DNA of 11,510 bases from Streptosporangiaceae bacterium (GCA_030043395.1 JASHXW010000579.1:1-11510); one strand, 5' to 3'; positions 1 through 6,837 are shown, numbered from the stretch's first letter. Made by a program: numbers and translations. The notes: generated by a model not told the origin, from the sequence alone.

Positions 1-196
1 GACCCGGAGCCTGGCGTCAGCTAGGAGGATCAACCGCTTAGTCCGGTCACGGGACTAAACGGGACATCAAACAGTGACTGAGCCCGTCGGCGACTTGCCT
101 GCGTGATCGCCGGGGCTGAGAAAAGCACAGCGGGCTGCGCCCGGAGAAGCCCTGGTGAGGTACCGAAGGACGCGGGTTCGATCCCCGCCGCCTCCA
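1..196 (+). ncRNA. ssrA: tmRNA (transfer-messenger RNA), 3' part, cut by the window edge
   Basis: tmRNA with SmpB rescues ribosomes stalled on broken mRNAs by acting first as alanyl-tRNA and then as a short mRNA. The window opens inside the gene: GACCCGGAGCCTGGCGTCAG at 1-20 is the pseudoknot segment I recall from Mycobacterium tuberculosis tmRNA. It is followed by the AGTCC/GGGACT stem near 40-57. The tRNA-like end is clear: GGAGAAGCCCTGG near 141-153, then a T arm with stem GCGGG (172-176), loop TTCGATC (177-183) and stem CCCGC (184-188). The 3' acceptor strand follows, with discriminator A at 196. The bases after it are CAA, so the CCA tail appears not to be encoded and would be added by tRNA nucleotidyltransferase. 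The 5' acceptor strand and the tag reading frame lie outside the window. Confidence 0.93.
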
Positions 197-206
197 CAAG
201 GACTAT

Positions 207-247
207 GCGACGGCCACCCCGGCCTTCGGGGCGGCCGTCGCTTTCTT
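207..247 (+). terminator. Rho-independent terminator of ssrA
   Basis: GCGACGGCC (207-215) pairs perfectly with GGCCGTCGC (233-241). Inside it CCCCG (217-221) pairs with CGGGG (227-231) around a small GCCTT loop. The hairpin is followed by TTTCTT. It begins 11 bases after the tmRNA 3' end, which is where the ssrA transcript should stop. Confidence 0.85.
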
Positions 248-312
248 ATCATCATTTTCAGGTCGTGAATCCGTATAAATCGGACGCAAAGATGACTGAA
301 AGTGATGATAAG
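245..312. repeat. 17-bp inverted repeat flanking a candidate -10 element
   Basis: CTTATCATCATTTTCAG (245-261) is the inverted copy of CTGAAAGTGATGATAAG (296-312) at 16 of 17 positions; the mismatch would be a G-U pair in RNA. The 34-base spacer holds TATAAA (274-279), a good -10 element, although no good -35 lies 17 bases upstream. A start of transcription near 286 would leave a leader of about 65 bases before the GTG at 353. The arms are much more A/T-rich than their surroundings. This could be a paired operator, an RNA hairpin in a transcript reading through from ssrA, or the ends of a tiny mobile palindrome; no target duplication is evident. Confidence 0.6.
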
Positions 313-352
313 AGCGTGGCACACTTCCTGAGGGGACGACGGGAGGGCTGAT

Positions 353-1819
353 GTGAGCGATAGCATGCCGGCGCGGGAGGGTTACATGCCGTTCGCCGGT
401 TATCGGACCTGGTACCGGATCACTGGCGAATCCGAGGAGCCTGGGAAGTTCCCCGTGCTGTGCCTGCATGGCGGCCCCGGTGCGACATGGCACCATATGG
501 AGCCCTATCAGCAGTTGGCGGCTGACGGCAGGCGTGTCATCTGCTACGACCAGCTTGGCTGCGGAAACTCGGCCGTGACGCAGGCGCACGACCCGTCCAT
601 GTGGACGACGGAGCTGTACATCGATGAGCTCAACGCGCTTCGCGACCATCTTGGCCTGGACCGATGTCATGTGCTCGGGCACTCCTGGGGTGGCATGCTC
701 GGCATGGCCTATGCAATTACCAGACCAGCTGGCCTGGTCAGCTTGATCGTCGAGTCATCCCCGGCGAACGTGCCGTTCTGGCTCACCGAGCTCGCGAAGC
801 TGCGTGCTGAGCTCCCACCCGAGGTCGAGGACGTGTTGCGCCGTCACGAGGCCGCCGGGACCACCGACAGTGACGAATACCAGAGCACGATGATGGTCTT
901 CTATGACCGCCATGTCTGCCGGGTTCGGCCCTGGCCGGACTGGCTGCAGCGCACGTTCGACGGCATCGACGCCAACCCCGAGGTCTATTTCACGATGAAC
1001 GGGCCCAGTGAATTCCACGTGATCGGGCCGATCAAGGACTTCGACGTCACTGCCGATCTCGCCGCCGTCGAGGCGCCGACGCTATTCTTCTGCGGCGAGT
1101 TCGACGAGGTCACTCCGCAGACGGTCCGCCAGGCGCACGCGGCGGTCCGCGGCTCTCAGTTCGTGGTGCTCGACGGGTGCTCGCACACCTCTCAGGCCGA
1201 GCGGCCCGATGCGGTGCTAGGAATGATCCGGGGCTGGCTGGCGGGCATTGAAGTGCCACTGGCGCGGTTATTGGTAACTGAGCCGGCCGACTGCGGCTCC
1301 GGCGTCGTCAAAGCAGAAGGGAGCACGGGCGTGACCGTGCATGACGTAGATCTTCAGACGCTCGCGGGTGAGCCCGCTAAGCTCAGCGACTTCTCGGGTT
1401 CGGCGGTCCTCGTCGTCAACGTCGCGTCGAAGTGCGGGCTGACACCTCAGTACGAAGGCTTGCAGCAACTGCACGAGCGCTTCGCTGACCGCGGATTCAC
1501 GGTGGCTGGCTTCCCGTGCAACCAGTTCGGCGGCCAGGAGCCAGGCAGCCCTGAGGAGATCACCGAGTTCTGCTCGGTCAACTACGGTGTCACGTTCCCG
1601 ATGTTCGCGAAGATCGATGTCAACGGCCCGGATCGGCATCCGCTCTACGCGGAGCTGACCGAGAAGCAGGATGCCGAGGGCAACGCCGGTGACATCCAGT
1701 GGAACTTCGAGAAGTTCCTGATCAGCCCGGACGGGGAAATCCTCGCCCGGTTCCGTCCGATGACCGAGCCGCAGGCGCCCGAGGTCGTCGACGCCATCGA
1801 GGCCGCCCTGCCACGCTAG
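353..1819 (+). CDS. Proline iminopeptidase-type hydrolase fused to glutathione peroxidase
   Basis: This 488-aa product contains two complete enzymes. Residues 1 to about 300 are a proline iminopeptidase-type alpha/beta hydrolase, which removes N-terminal proline from peptides. It shows the oxyanion motif HGGPG (39-43), nucleophile Ser111 in GHSWGG, probable acid Asp251 (GEFDEVTP) and His278 (GCSHT). Residues 327-488 are a cysteine-type glutathione peroxidase with peroxidatic Cys361 (NVASKCG), FPCNQF (387-392) and WNF (450-452). Cys407 (EFCSVNYG) fits the resolving cysteine of thioredoxin-dependent members. Both halves are family length and no signal peptide is seen, so the product is probably cytoplasmic. 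The GTG start follows GGGAGGG (341-347) by five bases. The linker (about 301-326) uses codons rare in this DNA, including TTA, TTG, GTA, ACT and AAA, as if it were former spacer DNA. A lost stop codon, or a sequencing indel joining two genes, are both possible; each domain call is secure, the fusion less so. Confidence 0.85.
   Translation: MSDSMPAREGYMPFAGYRTWYRITGESEEPGKFPVLCLHGGPGATWHHMEPYQQLAADGRRVICYDQLGCGNSAVTQAHDPSMWTTELYIDELNALRDHLGLDRCHVLGHSWGGMLGMAYAITRPAGLVSLIVESSPANVPFWLTELAKLRAELPPEVEDVLRRHEAAGTTDSDEYQSTMMVFYDRHVCRVRPWPDWLQRTFDGIDANPEVYFTMNGPSEFHVIGPIKDFDVTADLAAVEAPTLFFCGEFDEVTPQTVRQAHAAVRGSQFVVLDGCSHTSQAERPDAVLGMIRGWLAGIEVPLARLLVTEPADCGSGVVKAEGSTGVTVHDVDLQTLAGEPAKLSDFSGSAVLVVNVASKCGLTPQYEGLQQLHERFADRGFTVAGFPCNQFGGQEPGSPEEITEFCSVNYGVTFPMFAKIDVNGPDRHPLYAELTEKQDAEGNAGDIQWNFEKFLISPDGEILARFRPMTEPQAPEVVDAIEAALPR
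1316..1333 (+). promoter_or_regulatory. Internal ribosome binding site and GTG start for the peroxidase half
   Basis: GAAGGGAG (1316-1323) is a strong Shine-Dalgarno sequence seven bases before an in-frame GTG at 1331-1333, which is codon 327 of the fused frame. Translation from here would give a normal-sized, free-standing glutathione peroxidase of 162 aa (1331-1819). This suggests the peroxidase was, or still is, translated on its own. Confidence 0.6.
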
Positions 1820-1821
1820 CG

Positions 1822-1835
1822 AGCGGCCCGCCGCT
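1822..1835. terminator. Short GC hairpin between convergent genes (weak)
   Basis: AGCGGC (1822-1827) and GCCGCT (1830-1835) are perfect inverted copies separated by two bases. They lie just after the fusion gene's stop codon and overlap the stop codon of the convergent gene. There is no T run and the stem is short, so a role in termination is only a guess based on position. Confidence 0.25.
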
Positions 1836-2571
1836 AACGCACCAGCAGGTACAGCGCCTGCTTGGGCAGGCCGAACTCGTTCAGCACGCTGGCTGCCTCG
1901 GCAGCGACGCCCGGTGGCGGATCAGCGATGGCGATCCGCGCGTCCGCCACCGGGCGGCGGCCGAGCAGGACAATGGCCTCGGCCAGCACGACGCAGCGCA
2001 GCGGATCGGGGAGGTCGACCCGCACCGAGCACCGGCCGCGTGGCCGGTTGCCATGCCGTCCCGGTGTCCAGGCGATCTCAGCGGCCATCTCGTCGCGAAG
2101 CAGTCGCTGGTAGTCACCCGCGGGAAGTCCGACTGACTCCGGGCCGACCGTCTGGGGCCGCACCCCCGTCCGGCCGGGCATCGTGGCGGCGATCTTCGCG
2201 GCCGCCGCCTCCCAGCGCGGTGATGTCCACTCCTGACTGCTCGCGTCGGCGCTGGCCTGGCCGGGCTCAGAGGTCAGATCCGGCGCCATGCCAGCTAGCG
2301 TCCGCGAATCTGGCGCCTGGTTCTCCCGTTCATCGGAGAAGTCCAACTGCTGCTCAGGCAGCCACGGATCGCCGAGCCACCATGCGACGGCCTCTTCCCT
2401 GTCCTGGGTGACCGAACGCAGTGTCCACTCGTACTGCTCGTAGATCCAGCACTGGAATCCGCTGCGGCTCTTCACGGCGCGCCGCATGCCAGGCTGCGGG
2501 GAGCAGCGCTGCCGTTTGAGATATCGGTTTAGCTCGCGGACGGAGAAGTATGGCGAGATCCATCGCACCAT
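1834..2571 (-). CDS. Hypothetical protein, 245 aa, unrecognised
   Basis: I do not recognise this protein. Codon use matches the neighbours, with mostly G/C third positions, which supports real coding. The N-terminal third (beginning MVRWISPYFSVRELNRYL) is rich in aromatic and basic residues and tryptophan. A middle stretch of roughly 40-50 residues is polar and looks disordered. The C-terminal part, from about residue 178, looks folded and ends in an alanine/leucine-rich segment likely to be helical. No signal peptide, membrane segment or clear catalytic motif is visible. The ATG at 2571 was chosen because AAGGGGG lies seven bases upstream; the frame extends further, to a TTG at 2619 and an ATG at 2607, without comparable sites. 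It converges with the hydrolase-peroxidase gene (about 14 bp apart) and diverges from the sigma factor gene. Confidence 0.7.
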   Translation of the reverse strand: MVRWISPYFSVRELNRYLKRQRCSPQPGMRRAVKSRSGFQCWIYEQYEWTLRSVTQDREEAVAWWLGDPWLPEQQLDFSDERENQAPDSRTLAGMAPDLTSEPGQASADASSQEWTSPRWEAAAAKIAATMPGRTGVRPQTVGPESVGLPAGDYQRLLRDEMAAEIAWTPGRHGNRPRGRCSVRVDLPDPLRCVVLAEAIVLLGRRPVADARIAIADPPPGVAAEAASVLNEFGLPKQALYLLVR

Positions 2572-2578
2572 TCGCTGG

Positions 2579-2585
2579 CCCCCTT
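2579..2585 (-). promoter_or_regulatory. Ribosome binding site that sets the start of the 245-aa protein
   Basis: Read on the minus strand this is AAGGGGG, with seven bases to the ATG at 2571-2569. It is the only good Shine-Dalgarno match among the in-frame starts and favours the shorter protein. Confidence 0.6.
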
Positions 2586-2745
2586 GGTTCCCCCATTTCC
2601 GATCCATCCAGGATCCCAAGTGGCCGCACCCGCCGCAACCAAGATCGGCCAGACTGCCACACCCGGGCCTGCGCGATGCTCATAGTGATGTTCGCGAGCA
2701 ACTGCCAGGCGCCCCAGGCGTCTCCACTGTGTGGGAACAACCGAC

Positions 2746-3273
2746 GTGAGCCACCCCGAGCCTGATCTGCTGAGCTGGAGCGCAGAGGACCAGATCTCCG
2801 CGTTGTACCGCGCACACGGAATGGACCTGATCCGGATCGCGGCGGTCATGCTCGGGAGCCGGGCCAGCGCCGAGGACGCGGTTCACGACGCGTTCTGTGG
2901 CTTGTTCCGCCAGTGGAACCGGATCGGCGGGCCCGACAAGGCGCTGCCTTATGTCCGATCCGCGGTCATGAACCGGTGCCGCTCGGAACTCCGCCGTCGC
3001 GCGCGTCTCGAACGGCGGGCAGACCAGCACCACCGCCCGCTCGACGCCGATTCCCCTGAGCAGGCGGCGATCCTCGGCGAGGAGCATCGGGAGGTACTGG
3101 CCGCGCTGGTGCGGCTGCCTGCCCGCCAGCGCGAGGTCCTGATCCTGCGCTACTTCCTTGACCTGGCTGAGCCGCAGATCGCCACGGCGATGGGCATCAG
3201 CCAGGGCACCGTGAAATCGACGACCTCCCGCGCGCTTTCCGCGCTGGCCCGACAGCTAGAGGAACGATCATGA
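2746..3273 (+). CDS. ECF RNA polymerase sigma factor, SigE-like family
   Basis: Extracytoplasmic-function sigma factors direct RNA polymerase to a small regulon. This 175-aa protein has the two-domain layout: region 2 at about 18-85 (SALYRAHGMDLIRIAAVMLG, then AEDAVHDAF) and region 4 at about 108-170. Region 4 contains LPARQREVLILRYF and the helix-turn-helix IATAMGISQGTVKSTTSRAL. The spacing and sequence resemble the actinobacterial SigE-like group. The frame opens at a GTG at 2731, but the GTG at 2746 has GGGA nine bases upstream (2733-2736), so it is preferred; the choice is uncertain. Its TGA overlaps the ATG of the next gene (ATGA, 3270-3273), so the two are translationally coupled and probably work as sigma factor and regulator. 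No convincing promoter was found in 2572-2745. Confidence 0.9.
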   Translation: MSHPEPDLLSWSAEDQISALYRAHGMDLIRIAAVMLGSRASAEDAVHDAFCGLFRQWNRIGGPDKALPYVRSAVMNRCRSELRRRARLERRADQHHRPLDADSPEQAAILGEEHREVLAALVRLPARQREVLILRYFLDLAEPQIATAMGISQGTVKSTTSRALSALARQLEERS

Positions 3274-4328
3274 AGACCGTCGACGAGCGGCTCCGAGCGG
3301 CGGCACGCGATGCCACGCGCATCTTCCCGGCCTGCGACGACCTGCCGCCCTTGCACCTGCCCGCCGGGCCGGGCGGAAACCGCCGGTTCAGCCCGCGCTC
3401 GAATTTCGGCCAGTCCCGCCGGACCCGCGGTTGGCTCGCCCCGCTTGCAGCTGGCGCCGCCGTGGCTATCGTCAGCGCCGGCTTCGTCGTGGTGCACCAG
3501 GCGGTGAACGGACCGGGCACCTCGGCACCCACCGGGCGAAGGACTCATGGCACCGCCCGCGATCTGCAGCGTGAACGGCAGCAGCGCTCGCTGGACGCGC
3601 TGGTAGCAGAGTCGGTCGCTCCTGCCACTGGCCCGCAGTATGACCGCGGCACGAAGCTACTGTGGCTTGTGCGGGCACACGAGCTCGTCGCTACCGCCAG
3701 GTGCATGGCCGCCGCGGGTTACCGCATCAGCGCCAAGTCCGCGCCATTCAATCTGGCCGCATTCGCCGACAACACGCAGATGCCGGACCTGCCGCGGATC
3801 GCCAGGACGCACGAATTCGTTTCGGGCACCGGCGTGTTGCCGACGAGCTACCCCAGGCCCGAGCAGAACGTGTACAGCAGGTGCATGACCAGGGCGGCGG
3901 TACCGTTCCGCCCGCTGCTCGCGCTGGATCACCTGATCGGCGGCTCCTGGTGGCAGATCCTCACGCGGATTCGTGCGTCCGCCAAGGTTCGGGCGAGCAT
4001 TCCAGCCCTCAATGCGTGCGCGACGAGGTACGGCTTCCCCAATGACCCCTACGGCAATGCCTCCACGCCGATCAGGGCATTTCCCGACTTCATGAACTGG
4101 GTGGCGGGTTTCCTCGACGGCGCCGGCAGCCGCGGTGCGTCTTCGAGCAAGATGCGCGCTCTGGAACTGCACTGGACGAGGGTGTTCGTAACCTGCGCCC
4201 GGCCCATCGTCAGCGACTGGCAACGGCTGCAGCTCGCGGCTCAGCCCGGGTTCCTGGCCAGGCACGCAGCCCAGCTAGGCGAGCTCGATCACCTGACCTG
4301 GCGGTTGCTGGGCGGTCGTCAGGGCTAG
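3270..4328 (+). CDS. Single-pass membrane protein, probable sigma-factor regulator
   Basis: This 352-aa protein is coupled by ATGA overlap to the sigma factor, the usual place for an anti-sigma factor. Residues 1-54 are cytoplasmic and basic; the start (VDERLRAAARDATRIFPACD) resembles the short N-terminal arm of partners of SigE-like sigma factors. The zinc-type HxxxCxxC motif of classic anti-sigma factors is absent. One membrane helix spans about 55-75, preceded by arginines, so the remaining 275 residues face outward. That outer part holds exactly four cysteines, Cys145, Cys205, Cys250 and Cys309. They look like two copies of a cysteine pair spaced 60 and 59 residues apart: CMAAAGY then CMTRAAV, and CATRYGF then CARPIV. 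Two disulfides or a redox-sensing role are possible. The regulator role is inferred from position and topology, not from a recognised domain. Confidence 0.75.
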   Translation: MKTVDERLRAAARDATRIFPACDDLPPLHLPAGPGGNRRFSPRSNFGQSRRTRGWLAPLAAGAAVAIVSAGFVVVHQAVNGPGTSAPTGRRTHGTARDLQRERQQRSLDALVAESVAPATGPQYDRGTKLLWLVRAHELVATARCMAAAGYRISAKSAPFNLAAFADNTQMPDLPRIARTHEFVSGTGVLPTSYPRPEQNVYSRCMTRAAVPFRPLLALDHLIGGSWWQILTRIRASAKVRASIPALNACATRYGFPNDPYGNASTPIRAFPDFMNWVAGFLDGAGSRGASSSKMRALELHWTRVFVTCARPIVSDWQRLQLAAQPGFLARHAAQLGELDHLTWRLLGGRQG

Positions 4329-4348
4329 CGGGATGGGATGGCCGCGGA

Positions 4349-5521
4349 CTAAGCGAGTCTGCCGGGGCCGCGCTTGACCATCTGGTCGGCGATGATCGAC
4401 CGCTGTACCTCGCTCGTCCCTTCCCAGATGCGCTCGACCCGCAGTTCGCGGTAGAAGCGCTCGGCAGCGTACTCCCGCATGTAGCCGCGGCCGCCGAACA
4501 CCTGGACCGCGCGGTCGGCGACCCGGTTCGCCATTTCGGCGGCGTACAGCTTGGCCATCGAGCACTGCGCGTGCTGCACCTTGAGGTCCCTGCCCTCGTC
4601 GACGCCGCGCGCGGTCTCGTATGTCAGTGACCTGGCCGCGAACAGCTCGGTCATGCTGTCGGCCAGCATCGCCTGCACCGCGCCTAGCTCGGCGATCGGC
4701 CGACCGAGCACGGCCCGCTCGGAGGCGAACGCCGTCATTTCCGCGACCAGCCGCTCCGCGGCGCCCAGGCACCTGGCGGCGACCATGAGCCGCTCTAACC
4801 TGAACCACTCGTAGGCGAAGCTCATCCCGTCGCCTTCGGCGCCGACGAGCTGGGTGGCCCGAACGCGCACGTCCTCGAACGCCACGATCGGGTGCTGATG
4901 CGCGTGGCCGAGCGTGTGCATGTACGCAGGAGTGCGAACCACCCGCACGCCGGGGCTCGGCAGGTCGACCAGGAACATTGCATGATCCCCGGCGTGCTCC
5001 CCGTCGCTCAGCTTGCCCTGGAAGAACGCGTAGTCCGAGGCGTAGAACGAGGTCACATGCCACTTGACCCCGTTCAGCAGGTAGTCGTCCCCGTCCCTGG
5101 TCACGGTTGCCACGATGGCGTCGACGTCCGAGCCCGCGCCCTCTTCGGTGATCGCGTAGCACTCGTCCCGCTCGCCGCGTGCAGCTGGCAGGACGTAGCG
5201 CTCCATCTGATCCGGCGTCGCGACCTCGGGCAACCAGGACGGCGGGGTGGCAACCACCCAGCCGAGCGCATTGGTGACCCGGCCTACCTGCTCCTGAATC
5301 AGGACCTGCTGCAAGGAGGTGCAGCCGCCCCCACCTACGCTCTTAGGCATGTTCGCGGCGTACAGCCCGAGCTCGATCGCGTGCTTCTTGTGCGCGGCCT
5401 CGGCGTCCTCTGACAGCTCGCCGTCGGCTAGCTCGACTTCGACCTCGAACGGGATCAGCTCGTCGGCTAGCAGTCGCGCCCGCGCCTGGATGTCCAGATC
5501 GGCCTCTGACAGGCTGTACAT
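4349..5521 (-). CDS. Acyl-CoA dehydrogenase
   Basis: Acyl-CoA dehydrogenases are FAD enzymes that introduce a double bond between the alpha and beta carbons of acyl-CoA and pass electrons to electron-transfer flavoprotein. The 390-aa length is normal for the family. Visible hallmarks are the first signature AITEEGAGSD (123-132), WHVTSFYASDY in the middle domain, QVFGGRGY (340-347), and IWEGTSEVQR, whose Glu367 sits at the catalytic-base position of short- and medium-chain members. Chain-length or branched-chain preference cannot be read from the sequence. The ATG at 5521 follows the purine-rich GGAGGGGAG (5524-5532). A good promoter and a TetR-type palindrome lie just upstream. The gene faces the FAD oxidase gene and converges with the sigma-factor operon across 20 bases with no visible terminator. 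Confidence 0.95.
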   Translation of the reverse strand: MYSLSEADLDIQARARLLADELIPFEVEVELADGELSEDAEAAHKKHAIELGLYAANMPKSVGGGGCTSLQQVLIQEQVGRVTNALGWVVATPPSWLPEVATPDQMERYVLPAARGERDECYAITEEGAGSDVDAIVATVTRDGDDYLLNGVKWHVTSFYASDYAFFQGKLSDGEHAGDHAMFLVDLPSPGVRVVRTPAYMHTLGHAHQHPIVAFEDVRVRATQLVGAEGDGMSFAYEWFRLERLMVAARCLGAAERLVAEMTAFASERAVLGRPIAELGAVQAMLADSMTELFAARSLTYETARGVDEGRDLKVQHAQCSMAKLYAAEMANRVADRAVQVFGGRGYMREYAAERFYRELRVERIWEGTSEVQRSIIADQMVKRGPGRLA

Positions 5522-5548
5522 CGCTCCCCTCCCGGGGTCGGAGAAGCC

Positions 5549-5577
5549 TTGACTGAACGTTCAGTCTATGCCAGCAT
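5549..5577 (+). promoter_or_regulatory. Candidate plus-strand promoter giving a leaderless mRNA
   Basis: TTGACT (5549-5554) is a good -35. The hexamer 17 bases on, CAGCAT (5572-5577), matches TATAAT at only three positions. It would place the start at or beside the ATG at 5585, giving a leaderless transcript. That fits the absence of a Shine-Dalgarno sequence there. Confidence 0.4.
5551..5566. promoter_or_regulatory. Perfect 16-bp palindrome, probable TetR-family operator
   Basis: GACTGAACGTTCAGTC is a perfect palindrome in the 63-bp gap between two divergent genes. TGAAC/GTTCA half-sites are common in operators of actinobacterial TetR-type repressors. It covers the -10 and start region of the minus-strand promoter and touches the plus-strand -35, so one bound repressor could silence both genes. 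No regulator gene is in the window. Confidence 0.75.
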
Positions 5578-5591
5578 CGGCCGTATGCCAA
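5556..5591 (-). promoter_or_regulatory. Sigma-70-type promoter of the acyl-CoA dehydrogenase gene
   Basis: On the minus strand TTGGCA (5591-5586, five of six matches to TTGACA) and TAGACT (5568-5563, four of six to TATAAT) are separated by exactly 17 bases. The expected start near 5556 gives a leader of about 35 bases to the ATG. The -10 lies inside the palindrome. Confidence 0.6.
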
Positions 5592-6811
5592 TGGCGTCAC
5601 GGGGTGCGGTCCCAAGCAGCGCGGACGCGGTTGTCGTAGGCGGCGGCACCATCGGCGCGTGGTGCGCGTACTTCCTGCGCATGGCCGGCCTGGACGAGGT
5701 GGTCCTCCTCGAGAAGGACACGCTCGGCCAGGGCGCGAGCAGCAGGGCAGCCGGGGTGGTGCGCACGCAGGGCGGCACGCCATGGGCGGTCTTGCTCGGC
5801 GAGTGGTCCCGCAAGTTCTACCTCGGCCAGGCGCAGGAGCTTGGCATCGACTCAGGCTTCATCCCGCACGGGTACATGCTGCCGTGCTTCACGCCCGCTG
5901 ACGTCACTGCCGCTCACGAGCGGATGACGATGCAGCAGCGACTCGGCCTCGACGTGCGCTGGCTGGAACCGGACGAGTTCGACAAGATGAACCCGGCTGT
6001 CGCCCCGGGCAAGACACTCGGCGCGACCTACTGTCCCGATGACGGTTACTTGCATCCCCCGCGTAACGTCATCGCCTACTCGGTCGCCCTCGCCACGAGC
6101 GGGGTCAGCCTGTGCGAGCACACCAGCTTCACCGGCCTGGACATCAGCGGCGACTCGATCACCGGCGTGCAAACCAGTGCCGGGCCGATCGCCACGAGCC
6201 GGGTCGTCCTGACCGGCGGACCTGAGCTCGGCGCTGTTGGCAGGCTCGCCGGCATCAGCATTCCGGCCGGCGCTGTCAGGCACCAGGTCGCGGTTACCGA
6301 GCCCCACCCAGATCTAGCTCCGTCGCGGCTGCCGATGCTGTTCGACCTTGCGGCTGGCCTGTACTGGCGGCCCGAGGAGGGCGGGATGCTGTTCGGGATG
6401 TCCAACCCCGACGAGCCGCCTGGTGAGGCGCGCACGGTGGATGTGCCGTACCTGGAGCAGATGCGCCAGCGCCTGGCGGAGCTTGTCCCGGTGACTCGTG
6501 GCCTTGGCCTTCGCCGGACGTGGGCAGCCACCATCGACTACACGCCTGATCACCTGCCGATCATCGGCCCCGCACTCATCGCAGATCGGATCGTCAACGC
6601 CGTCACCGTGGCCAGTGCGGGCGGCCACGGGATGATGTGGGGGCCGGCCGTGGCCCGCGCCGCAGCTGACGTGGCGCTGACCGGCAGCTCGCCAGTCGTG
6701 GACACCACCGACCTCGGACTTGACCGGTTCGACGAGCACGGCCACAGTCGGCTCGCTACCGATCCGATTGCCCTGCCGTTCCCCGAGCAAGCGGTCCAAA
6801 CCGCCCAGTAA
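5585..6811 (+). CDS. FAD-dependent oxidoreductase, DAO (glycine/sarcosine oxidase-like) family
   Basis: Members of the DAO superfamily oxidise amines or amino acids such as glycine, sarcosine or D-amino acids with FAD. From the ATG at 5585 this protein is 408 aa. It begins with the dinucleotide-binding fold VVVGGGTIGAW (GGGTIG at 19-24), ending in the ribose-binding acid of LLEKD (Glu43). The family motif GASSRAAGVV follows. The C-terminal FAD-contacting parts are TIDYTPDHLPIIGP and ASAGGHGMMWGPAVA. No cysteine stands in that last motif for covalent flavin attachment, so FAD is probably non-covalent. The substrate is unknown. The frame is open back to a TTG at 5549, but that start lies in the operator, so the ATG is preferred. 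The cupin gene follows 26 bases later, probably in the same operon. Confidence 0.88.
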   Translation: MPMASRGAVPSSADAVVVGGGTIGAWCAYFLRMAGLDEVVLLEKDTLGQGASSRAAGVVRTQGGTPWAVLLGEWSRKFYLGQAQELGIDSGFIPHGYMLPCFTPADVTAAHERMTMQQRLGLDVRWLEPDEFDKMNPAVAPGKTLGATYCPDDGYLHPPRNVIAYSVALATSGVSLCEHTSFTGLDISGDSITGVQTSAGPIATSRVVLTGGPELGAVGRLAGISIPAGAVRHQVAVTEPHPDLAPSRLPMLFDLAAGLYWRPEEGGMLFGMSNPDEPPGEARTVDVPYLEQMRQRLAELVPVTRGLGLRRTWAATIDYTPDHLPIIGPALIADRIVNAVTVASAGGHGMMWGPAVARAAADVALTGSSPVVDTTDLGLDRFDEHGHSRLATDPIALPFPEQAVQTAQ

Positions 6812-6837
6812 GCCCGATTCCAAGAGAGGATCTCCCG

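Noticed and set aside
203..682. Minus-strand open frame of 159 codons
   Set aside because: It runs antisense through the ssrA terminator, the inverted repeat and the hydrolase gene; the protein has no recognisable fold and the plus-strand gene is certain.
3657..4265. Minus-strand open frame of 202 codons
   Set aside because: Shadow of the sigma-partner gene, which is supported by its ATGA coupling, membrane helix and cysteine pattern.
4275..5162. Minus-strand open frame of 295 codons within the acyl-CoA dehydrogenase gene
   Set aside because: Arginine/glycine-rich translation typical of an out-of-frame reading of high-GC DNA; the dehydrogenase frame covers it.
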